Assembly (NCBI GenBank): GCA_008694505.1
Contig: VZDJ01000116.1
Coordinates: 20,077,716-20,141,715 of the forward strand
Direction: 5' to 3'
Length of the DNA: 64,000 nt
From: Cyanoderma ruficeps
Lineage: Eukaryota > Chordata > Aves > Passeriformes > Timaliidae
A program made the translations under genes and the position numbers. The notes below the pieces were generated by a model. It was not told the DNA's origin, ran no database searches, and was given only the letters and a program-made list of their open reading frames with translations. Shown one piece after another: positions 1 to 9,300 of this stretch. The stretch's first letter is position 1; every line of letters starts with the position of its first letter.

Positions 1-3000
1 CCCAGGAGAGCACTTTGTCCGGTGCAAGGCAAACTGCTATTTTAATAAATGAGTTGAAACCCATGCTGCTTTCCTTCACAGCACACATTACAGCACCAGC
101 TGTAGCATCAAGGCACTCACTCAAACTCCCTTACCTTTTCACCTCCGCCAATTTTTTGCTCTTTCTCCAGAATACTTTCAAACAAATAAATAAGGCACTG
201 ATCTCGCTCCAAGCCAGCTTAGGACAGAGGCAGTCTTCATTTTTTGTAAGCTCTGAAAAGCATCTATATCTATCTATATACCAAAATCTCATTATGGACA
301 TCATCTAGAGACTTGCTCTCTCCCTTAAAACCAGGTCTCTCTTTTAGCTCCACACATAAATCTCTGCTAGCTCTTTTCCCCTAGTCTATAGCATGACATT
401 AAGGGAGCTATAGAGACTCCAAACCTATAGTGTCAGGATACACCACATCAGCAACACGTTTGCTATCTCTATGAGTTAGGAAATCTGCCAACTTCCACAC
501 CGTCGATGACATTTCCCAGTGGTGCAAAAAGGCAGGAGATCTCACTTGTGTATCTTGTAGCAGAGATTTAAGAAAGATTTCAGGTCATATGAACTTCTAC
601 TCCAGTTTTATAGGGCCAGTGGAAAGATACTCAGGATGTATCAATGCAGGTAAGAACTGCCAGGACCCATTTACAGATTCAATAGTCTAGGCTCTTATTA
701 TATTGTCAGCATGATTTCAGGCAGGGTGCTGGCTTGGGACAGTTGACACCACCTTGGATCATCCCAGACAGTCTGGCACTCAGTGCCACCAAAGACCCTT
801 TTCAGAACCCACTTTTGCTGCAGCCGCTCTTCTCTGTCTTGCAGACTGAAAGAGCTCAGGACTGTTGAGAGACAGCTTTGTGTGGCCTCACTCACTTCCA
901 CGGGAGTCAGAGAGCCTGAGGCCCACCAGTGTTTTAATATAACACTGGATGCACCCCTGATTTCATCCTCATCAGTCAGTTAACAAACCAGGCTCCCTAC
1001 ACCTACGCTCTCCTCTGAGGAACTCCTGCTGACTCCATCAGTGAAACAAGGTTCACAGGACAGATCAGGGAATATGTGAACTGTGTCCCTACAGATGAGC
1101 AGAGCACGCTCCAAGTGGCTGGATATGAATGTGGATCTGGAGAGCAAGCTGTCCAGGGAGTAACTGAAATCATTGATGGCCCAAAATAAACACTGATCTA
1201 AAACAATTTATGTTGATGGAGTTAAACCTGGACAACTCGTACGATTATTTGTTATTCTTACTGCACCTGTGGTTTAGCATACAGCAAATTCAGAGCAAAA
1301 TGCTATCAGGTCCACAGTGCATACACTCAATATAAAATCACAGCTAAGCCTGAGAGAAGCTGCAAACACCCAGACCAATCCTGTACAGAAATCAGAAGTT
1401 CAGGAGTTCTTTCTCCTCCACAGCAGCACTGAAATTATATCCACACCACTACCAAAATAAGGATAAAAGGAACCACAATGAGGCTGACAGGATAAAGTAC
1501 ACTGCAATAGAAAAACTTGGTGGTGACAATGCTTTAATTTTCCAGTTTTTCCACCTAACAAGATTTCAAGTATTTTCAGCTTTATTTTTGATTTTTCCTG
1601 TTCTCACACAGATACTGAAAACTGTGATCCTCTTCACGCTGCCCCTCTGCCTGAGCAAAAGGCAAAAGCAGCACTTACGCAGCACATAAGAACGAAAATG
1701 AGAAGAGGTGTGTTGCATCCCCATGCTACAGCATGGAAACTCCAGCAGGAAGCCAGCAGCTGCTGATGTTGGAGTGCAGTCAGGGCACTGGGGTTACACA
1801 GCATCATCACAAGCAGCACATTGGGACCCTCTGCAACCCCCATGCAGGCAGAATTACATATGCTGTACCCTAAAGGAAGCATTTCACCCCAAGCCCATCC
1901 CACTCCCAACTTCATCCCTGATGGGCACCCAAAACCTCCACACAGAGATAAGGGGTCAGTGCCACTCTGGGCTTCCTCCTGAACACACACCCCTGCTTCC
2001 AGCTGAGCCTGGACAAGCCTGTTGTGCATCCAAGTCCTGCTGGGGCCCAGCTCCAGTGAGTATCGTGAGGGGGCTGCAAGCACAGCACGAAACAGAACAG
2101 CACTGCCAGAGCCCCCGCAGAGCAGCGGGGAGCATAATATCCCTGCACACAATGCAACCTGCAGCTCTTCGGGAAGGACAGTCACAAAACGTTTCCCCAC
2201 AGGTCCCTGAAAACATTTGTACACCAACACACTCAGAAAGTAAATCAGTCCCTGACAACAGCAGCCCACACTACCTCAGTGGGCAGAAACGCATACACAA
2301 ATATAGGTGTACCTAAACACATATACCACAATAGATGTGTCTTGAAAAACGTACAGGTGAAACATAATTGCAGCGATAGACCAGAGAAACTGCTGCCTGC
2401 TGGATGACTTTTTATATCAGAATGCTTTTTCTTAGCAAATGGGTCACTTGAAACCAGTGTCAGCCTCAATTCAATTTGTATGAACAGACCTGAGTTCCTA
2501 TAAGGCAGCTTCTGTTCACACAACTATTTAAGAATAGTCTAGCTGAGTTGTGAAGCAAGGGAAAAGTCCTCCAAAATGGAAATTACAACTATTCCCCTGT
2601 CAATTAATTGATTAAAAATTTCCTGATGAGATCATAAAACCATGTCCCAATTAACTAGGGCTGAACCCCACAGCGAGGTGCTTACGACATCCCCTGCAAT
2701 TCTAAATTGAGTAGCTCGGTACAATCTATACCAAATGGAATTCAAAATGACTAGACTATAATTTCAAAATTATCAGTCTCCTAGTACTAAAAGCTGAAAG
2801 GGAGGCCAAAGATTTCTGCCAAGCAGCCAGAAACCTGGCATTACAGCTGCAGGCACCTTAGAGGAGAGCCTGAGTCCCTGTTTCTCCTGGGAAGTTGTAT
2901 GGGCAGCAGTCACGTAGTGGTGGCATCCCTTTCTCTCTCATTAGCATTCTGCTTGGTGTCTCTAAGAGACAAAGTTGGAGAATCCGGGCAGACAGATCCC

Positions 3001-3908
3001 TCCACTTCTGCTGGTCCACGAGCAGAGTTAAGGGCAGGCAGAAAGCACTCCAAGCCATTTACCCTTGCCTTCCCTGGGCCTCAGCCCTCAGCTCCAGGTA
3101 CCACAGCAGCACGGGCTGGAGGGATATAGTATGCCCAAGTTAACCTGGTAACTCTGATGTCATGACTATGGCTCCAGCTTAGAAATCAGTCACTTAATTC
3201 TCTGGCCAGTTTCGTTCTTCTTAACTCAAGTCAGAGCTGTTCTGATGCTATTCCTGAGACACATCCAGGTTATGAGGAGGAAACAAGAACTCTCCTGTTT
3301 AACACCTTGGTGACAAGAGACAAGAAGCAGCTTCATCCCCTACACAGAGACACCTTGGAGGCAAAGTCCTGAAGCCCTCCAGCATCTCCACATCAGCAGG
3401 GCCTGGGGATGAGCCCTCGGGCTGACGTGGGCCCCCACAGCTGGCAGGAGGAGAAGCAGCAGCAGCGGGGCTTTCCCTGGGCATCCTTCCAGCTGAGTCT
3501 CCCAGGCTGCCCGTGAGGGTTATCCTGGGGAGAAGGCTGGATGCGAAGGCGCATCCTCCAGAAGAGACCCTTCCCGTCGCGCCGCGGGCGGTGGCAGCGC
3601 TGGATCCCGCTCCGCTCCGGGGCGAGGGACGAGGGGGCCGGGAGCGGGATGTGCTCAGCGGGCGGGCGGGTAGCGGAAAGTTTTTCTACTCCAGAAGAAT
3701 GGCCCTTTTGAAACCCTTCTGCCCCACTGCACACTGCTAAGCGAAACCAATCCCCGGCGCCCGGAGGCGCAAAATCCCCTTCGAAGGAAAAAATCCCAGC
3801 ACCCCCCACCCCCGATTACACACACACACGGCGGGGGGGGAGGAAAAAAAGGGGGAGAGGGGGAAATAAGGAGAGCACGGAGGGGCCGCCCCGGGCCGCG
3901 GTACTCAC
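1..3908 (-). other. SORCS1: 5' part of SORCS1 intron 1 (continues off the left edge)
   Basis: No further SorCS1 exon is visible. SORCS1 is a very large gene with long 5' introns in other vertebrates, so this is expected. The distal part (1-3500) is ordinary unique sequence. A GC-richer stretch at about 1630-2320 happens to stay open on both strands but resembles no protein I know. A short perfect inverted repeat (8-bp arms) sits at 926-948. The last 400 bases before the exon belong to the CpG island and include the G-tracts at 3833-3863. Confidence 0.85.
3818..3863. repeat. (CA)n followed by G-tracts with G-quadruplex potential
   Basis: A short CA run (about 3818-3829) is followed by eight G (3833-3840), GG, five G (3851-3855) and a further G run of five (3859-3863). 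The eight-G run could supply two tetrad columns, so an intramolecular quadruplex on the plus strand is plausible. It starts about 45 bp inside SORCS1 intron 1 and lies on the template strand. Confidence 0.65.
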
Positions 3909-3911
3909 GCT
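3903..3911 (-). other. SORCS1: 5' splice donor of SORCS1 exon 1
   Basis: On the minus strand the exon ends ...AGC and is followed at once by GTGAGT (plus-strand 3908 down to 3903), a near-consensus donor. Homology to SorCS1 stops exactly here: the reading frame after HNSS continues as STAARGG, unlike the family sequence VILILTKL. The codons that follow are therefore intronic read-through. The junction falls between codons (phase 0). Confidence 0.9.
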
Positions 3912-4532
3912 GCTGTTGTGGCCGGACCAGTGCACCATGGCCTGGTTGTGCGCCGAGTCTCCGGCCAGGGCGAAGGTGGTGCTGGCCAGCCGCAGCTCCT
4001 CCAGCCCGAAGCGGGCGGCGCCGCCGTCCCCCGGCTCCCGCCCCGCGGCGCCGCCCGGCCCCGGCCCCGCGGAGCCCCGCGGGCTGCGGCCCCAACGCCG
4101 CCGCACCGAGCCCGGCCGAGGGGGGCCCTGGAGGGGTCGGTCCTCGGCCGGAGCCGCCGCTGCCGCTCGGGGACGGCGCTCCCCGGTCACTTTCTCTGGC
4201 TCCCTCGTCGCTCGCCGTGTCTCCCAGCCGCCCAATTCCATCCCCGCGGGAGCAGGGGCGAGGGTCGCTTGCAGCCCGGCATCCTCCGTCCCGGCCTCTT
4301 GCCCTCTCTCACCTCCCTTCTCCCCGAGGAATCCCCTCTGCTCCTTTTCTCCTCTGTCGGTCCTCAAGTGCATCAGTAATCCGTGCTGCGGCGGCTGCTG
4401 CGGTTGCACCTGGGAACGGCAGGATCTGCAAGTTATTTCTGCACCGGTAAAGCCGTAAGTGAAGAGGAAAAGCCATGTCCAGTACAGGAGAGCAACGTGC
4501 CAGGCTGGGTACCAGCCAGCAACTTTTTCCAT
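3909..4532 (-). CDS. SORCS1: SORCS1 coding exon 1: signal peptide, propeptide and start of VPS10 domain (partial gene)
   Basis: The exon encodes the first 208 residues of SorCS1, a type I membrane sorting receptor of the VPS10-domain (sortilin) family that moves neuronal cargo such as neurexin and AMPA receptors between Golgi, endosomes and surface. Residues 1-30 form a signal peptide with an aromatic-rich hydrophobic core (about 11-29). Residues 31-175 are a low-complexity propeptide rich in Gly, Ala, Pro, Arg and Glu, with a basic cluster RRRWGR at 144-149 that could be the proprotein-convertase site. Residues 174-208 match SorCS1 closely: RFGLEELRLASTTFAL, then GDSAHNQAMVHWSGHNSS, where the VPS10 domain begins. 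RF.xEELRL.STTFAL favours SORCS1 over SORCS3. The start is ATG at 4532-4530: it has G at -3 and +4, and an in-frame TGA lies upstream at 4613-4611 with no ATG between. The exon ends in phase 0 on a GTGAGT donor. All later exons are outside the window. Confidence 0.93.
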
Positions 4533-4699
4533 CGCTGCCGGCTGCTGATGAGTGCGAGGGAGAAAGAGCAAGAAGAGAGCGCAGGAGCGAGGGAGACGGG
4601 CGCTGCCGATTCAGCCGCCGCGGGGTAAACACGGCGAGAACTCCACGCAAAGTTTCAGACTCTTCTGTGCTAGATGCAGCAGAGGGGTAGAGGAGATTA

Positions 4700-4820
4700 C
4701 TTTCTTCCCGCCTCCTTTTCCCCCCTCTTGTTTCCTTTTTCTTCTTTTGCACTTTTTCCTTTTGTCTCTTTTTCCCCCCTCTTTTTTCTTTTTTCTTTCT
4801 TTTTTTTTTTTTTTTTCCCC
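4700..4820. repeat. Polypyrimidine/polypurine tract upstream of SORCS1
   Basis: About 120 bp are almost entirely C and T on the plus strand (purine on the SORCS1 sense strand), with a few interruptions such as TGCAC near 4749. The tract ends in a T run of about 18-20 bases before CCCC at 4817-4820. It lies about 170-290 bp upstream of the ATG, in the 5' UTR or core promoter. Such tracts can form triplex (H-DNA) structures, vary in length and are prone to assembly error. Confidence 0.85.
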
Positions 4821-4896
4821 AAGACTGGTGTTGCTGATCAGGCTTGTGATGGAAGGCAAAGCCACAACCACACGGGGGAGGAGCGCATTTAAAATC

Positions 4897-4920
4897 AGAG
4901 AGAGAGGGAGAGAGAGAGAA
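4897..4920. repeat. (GA)n microsatellite
   Basis: A short GA repeat broken once by GGG. It lies upstream of the polypurine tract in the SORCS1 promoter region. GA repeats can bind GAGA-type factors, but no function is shown here. Confidence 0.8.
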
Positions 4921-5480
4921 GCAAATCCTGGCTGGTGATTTCTCCTGGCTGCCTCTGTGGAAGACACAGCTCGCTCCTCTCCCGCTCGCTCTCTCTCTGC
5001 TCGCTCTCACTTCGCCGCTTCTGCATCACACTCCTCCCGCAGCCGCGCCGCCAGGACGCCCCGTGCCTGTGTCCTGAGTGGCTGGTTATTCACTCCTCCT
5101 CTCTCACACATACTCCAAAACCGGACTTACCCCAACTTTTAAACTCGTATCATCCCATCCCTTCCTCCCTTGTGCTTCTTTGCCATCAGTTCGAAACCCT
5201 AAACCTGCTCCCCAGCATGCTGAAACTGCCACACATGAGCTGGAAGCAGATGTGCAAAGTGAAGGAACAGTACATGCGTGCGTGTGTATAGTCTTCCCGG
5301 AGGAAATGTTTTAATTCGATTAATTAAGTGGCCTTAAATGTCTGAGCAGCCTCTGAAATAACCCTTTCTGTCTCCCTCCTCCCTTGACTGATGTAAGTGC
5401 ACTGGGGTTGCCCAGAATAGGCGCCTGCGCTTGCTTTCACCGAGGGAAAGTCGCATTTCTACCCCTCTGTTCCCTCCTCC

Positions 5481-8400
5481 ACTTGTGCTTCACTGTGCTG
5501 TTCTTTACAGTGGCTGCCGATGCTTAAATAAATCACTCATGCAAGGCAGAAATGTACCCACATAAATGCTGATGGAGACAGGGACAAGCTTTTGGAAACG
5601 AAATGACAGCACTTGGTGGAGAGGGGGATTCCCCTCCAGTGGTTTATCAGCAGAAAAAAAACCCTTGTTGCTCTGTCTCACGCTTTTAGGACCAGCATTT
5701 TCTCCCCCAGGAGCTGTGCTCCTCTCTCAGTGTCTGTCCTCCCCGGGGAGCAGTGACAGTGGTGGCCAGAGGAGATCACCAAGCGCTGCCTGCAGGGATG
5801 GTGTCAGCTGCTGGTCGCTGACCACACGCAGCACTGCTGGTTACTGCCTACACAGCAGGACAGGCCCTGAGCTTTGACAGGCACTTCCAAATGCCCACGG
5901 GCATTAAAACTGGAGGGAATTAAAAGCTGTTCCATTGGAATTTTATTCCATCCCCCGTCTGCCCACTCTCACTCATTCCCATTTGATTTACGGGAGAGTT
6001 TATTTTTTAATTAATATTTTTAACATTTCCTTCCTGACACGGAGGACCTTATTGATTTTTCTCTCTTTTTTTTTTTGGCAGGGCATTTCAGAAAACGATT
6101 TACAGATTTGTTCCACATTCTTCTAGAGATTTCACTCAAATGCTCACTGGTGACACATCTTGGGATATTAGCACAAGACCAGAGGTGAAGGGAGGCTCAC
6201 AGTAATTCAGGCTGAGCATAACTTCATGCTGCTTACAACAATGATGGATTGTCTGCAATGTAACCACCTGACCTCAGCTAAATCTACCAATTAACTGCAT
6301 ACCTGTTTCCACATCTCCCAGCTAAATGGTTACTATTAGTTACAGCCTGTCGGGTAATAACAATAATTAACACGCACACTTAAACAGCTCCTTTCCTTTA
6401 CTAAGCCCAAAGCTCCTCACAAAGGCCTCTTTGTATAATTTGTATAAATGGAGGAAACTGAGTCACAGTACAATCAGCAAAGCAGTAATGATTGGAGGTG
6501 GAGCGGCCTTATTATCAGTCCAGTCCTTTCTCTTCTGTACCACAGATTGACCAAGTGGATCTATCCCAGAAGATCAACTAAAAAGTGTCACCTTCCCACC
6601 ACAAGTCTCTTAAGGAGGCTTTAATCTAAAGGAGTGAAATTCAGGGATGAGTAGGTCAGACAGAAAAAGAACTTGGAAAGAGGAAATTAGTAAGAGGTCA
6701 GAAGAAATTTCTCTTGGGATTGTAATAGAGATTTGCATGCCAATGAGTGCCCAAGGAGAGAAACAATCTAGCTGTCCCATTTAGGCAGATGATTATCTCT
6801 GACTTGTGATGAGTGGCCAGTGAGGGATACAGATGTGCCTGATGGAGCACAACTTATACACTGTGAACACAATGCACATGCAGAGGTCTTCAGCAAATGC
6901 ACAAGAATCAGTCATGGAGAGAAAATACTGAATCCAACCTGAGGAACTCAGACACATTTTCCAGCATAGACCTTGTTGTGGGTGGATACAAGACAGACAC
7001 ATACAATATGAGCTGTCCCCTGAGCCCTGTTTTCAGGAATTATCAGTTTAGGAGATTCCAACAACAGCAGAAATTGAACCTGTTCCTTTGCTTTTCATAA
7101 GTAATAATATAGTAGGACTTTTAATGGACCTGTCTTCCCAAAATTTGTCTAATCTGTATTTATACTCTTGGTGTCTGAAGCAAGCTGTCAAGTTTACAAT
7201 CTGATTATGTGTACTTTTGGATACTCATGGTCTGCACTTATCTGAGAGAGATATTTTAAGTCGCTGTAACCTAATCTTGCTGCCAGCCATCTTTTTGCCA
7301 CAGATGATGTGATGATTGAGCCCTCAGAGATAAGAAACCAGAGTCTTTGGCACAAAAGAATAATCTGCTGTCCTTTGATGTAAGGGATAGCTTCCTCAGC
7401 TGGGAGCAGGGACCGAGTTCCTATACTCAGACAGAAAGGAGCTGGTGTGATGTGACTGAACTCCATGGCTCTGCCCACGAGAGAGGAAAGGGTACCCAGA
7501 CCTGAGGCACCACCTGATCTGATATTTCAATACCACATGTCCAGCCCCAACATCTGGTGAGAAGGTGTTTTCCATGAGAGCTGCTACCTGATCAAGAGAC
7601 TGTTCCTCTGTTTCACATGTCCATGCCCTGGGGAGAAGGGATATGAGCAAGCCGTGGGAGCCATGGAACAGGAGGGAATCATTAGCAATATAAAACCACT
7701 TATGAGAGCAAATTAAAATTGCAGTTTTTAGCAGGCCTCTTCAGCCTCTGCCTTTGCCAGGATGAGCAGTGACAGGGGGTTTTCCTCTGCACCAGGAGGA
7801 ACTACCTCAAAGGCAGATCTGCACATACACAAGAGTGTTGGGGGAGTTTCTTGCTTCTGGGTCCAGGAAGAACAAGCTGGAATCTAGTGAAGAGAGTAGA
7901 TACCAGTTCTAGGTACCTGTTGCAGTGGAGCAAGCATCTTCCTTAGGATTTATATAGCCTTGAGAGGAGAAGCAGGAACAGCATGAAACGTGGATGAGTA
8001 CACAAATCTTCACTTGGGACTGGGCAGGTTCTGAGACAGGTGGAAATACGGGTTTGGTCAAGGACATAAATCCTTATGACAGTGATTGCAATAATCTGCC
8101 ATCTGCAGGAATCCTTTCCCCTGGAGTGTTTCACTCTCACAATCAGAGACTACTTGTGAAAAATATGGTCCTGAGAGAATTCCTGGCTCCACAGTATTTT
8201 TGTCTCCTGAAACATGCTAGATGATGTACCCTGCATGATGGAAGCACCTCAGGGACTATGCCAGCACTGCCTGTACTGTGATGGAGTAGGAAGGGAGAAA
8301 AAGAAATGAAAGATGATACAGAGAAAGAAACAGAATTGGGTGGGCTTAACCAGCTGAGTTTTTAATATAAGGCAGGGGCATAATATAGCCTGCCCTTTTG

Positions 8401-9300
8401 TGAATCTGAATGTCTTTTAAGCAAAGAAGTATAATCTTTTCCTAGTAAATATTTGTATAATCAGGATTTTGTGAATCTACACTCATTTTAAATCATGAGT
8501 TTTCTCAGAGAAGACTGTGTAATGAAGGGAGACCAAGAAGAACACTGCTCCATTGATTCCTATCAAGCCATGATGAACACTGTAGTTTGACATAACACAT
8601 AATTCCCCCAAATGGAATCTCTGTTAAAAAAAAAAAATACAAATCAGGACACAACAGGTCTTGTTGCAGTTTCCCTTAGGGGGAAAAAATTACTTTCAGC
8701 TGTAAATATCACAGAGAGATTTTTTTTTTCCTAAATAGGATTTGGATGCTTCATTCTTAAAAAAAAAAAAAAAGGTACTAATTATATATATCAAACCAAC
8801 TATTTCCAAGTGCTTCTTGTTTTACTGAAGAAATTATTTAGCCATATATCTTATTTTGTAGCAACAGGTAGATAATTGTTACAGAGGTGTTATTATAACT
8901 AGATCTTGTAACTTATATTGGGAGAATGCATTTGACAAAACATGACCAAAATATTTGAAAGAAATCTGTAACTGAAAGAAAATCTCTGTCTTCTTTCCTC
9001 TAAGTTTCCTTTCCCTTCTTCAGACTGTTTTTTGAAACGTAATTGAACTATTTATTTTTGACACTAACAATTCCTCTAAATTAATTAACATGAAATATGT
9101 CCTTTGTTATTCCACACAATCAAACCCCAAAGCAGTTCTATCCTAAAATTAGGCTGCTGCAGCTTTTAACAGGGGCTCCTATTCATCTGCAAATGTGTTG
9201 CAATTTTGATTTAGTTGCCATAAATATTAACAGCCAGGGCTTTTTGTTCCTTTACTCCCTCTTGCTGCAGCCTGTTGCAAAGACTGAGGTTTAAAGTAAT
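5481..9300. other. Proximal gene desert upstream of SORCS1
   Basis: No gene is supported. Content is unique sequence plus the MIR-like fragment at 6372-6550 and short homopolymer runs (A run near 8760-8773, T run near 8722-8730). An AT-rich stretch at about 9060-9300, with repeated TAATTAA and ATTTGCAA-like words, resembles a conserved noncoding element. Open frames here are all short and show no family signature. Confidence 0.6.
6372..6550 (+). repeat. MIR-like ancient SINE fragment
   Basis: The sequence follows the MIR layout. It has an AAAGCTCCTCACAAAG segment where MIR has its 'gcgctttacaaa' block. It then has ATAAATGGAGGAAACTGAGTCACAG, matching the diagnostic 'tggggaaactgaggcacag' core (key words GGAAACTGAG and CACAG near 6448-6468), and a decayed tail ending near CTTCTGTACCA. 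It is strongly diverged, as expected for a relic shared across amniotes. I judged this from memory of the consensus. Confidence 0.6.

Larger units (their letters stand above)
3510..4655. promoter_or_regulatory. CpG island over SORCS1 exon 1
   Basis: CpG dinucleotides become dense from about 3510, peak at 3990-4200 (runs such as GGCGGCGCCGCCG) and fade just after the GCCGCCGCGGGG and CACGGCGAG motifs near 4615-4655. CpGs are rare in most of the window. An island straddling the first exon is the normal arrangement for a developmentally regulated neuronal receptor gene. Boundaries are by eye. Confidence 0.85.
4533..5480 (-). promoter_or_regulatory. SORCS1: SORCS1 5' UTR and promoter-proximal region
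   Basis: This stretch lies directly upstream of the start codon. It contains GC-rich sequence to about 4655, a polypurine tract (on the sense strand) at about 4700-4820, a GA repeat at 4897-4920, a second CpG cluster at about 4970-5065, a homeodomain-type ATTAATTAA motif near 5317-5326 and a GC-rich GCGCCTGCGC motif near 5420 resembling NRF1 half sites. The transcription start cannot be placed from sequence alone. I saw no convincing TATA box at a sensible distance, which suits a CpG-island promoter with dispersed initiation. Confidence 0.6.

Noticed and set aside
3916..4458. Long plus-strand frames antisense to SORCS1 exon 1
   Set aside because: GC-rich DNA lacks stops in all frames. The products are Pro/Arg/Ala low complexity with no domain.
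3816..4529. Unspliced frame continuing past SORCS1 exon 1, and extension upstream of the ATG
   Set aside because: SorCS1 similarity ends exactly at a GTGAGT donor. Upstream of the ATG there is only a TTG before an in-frame stop, so neither extension is supported.
4880..4896. TATA-like word (TTTAAAT) near the SORCS1 promoter
   Set aside because: Lies upstream of a long A/T tract with no positioned start site. CpG-island promoters usually lack TATA, and the word is common by chance here.
4309..5010. 233-codon minus frame upstream of SORCS1
   Set aside because: Dominated by the polypurine tract (Lys/Glu/Arg runs) and does not match SorCS1. It lies in the 5' UTR or promoter.
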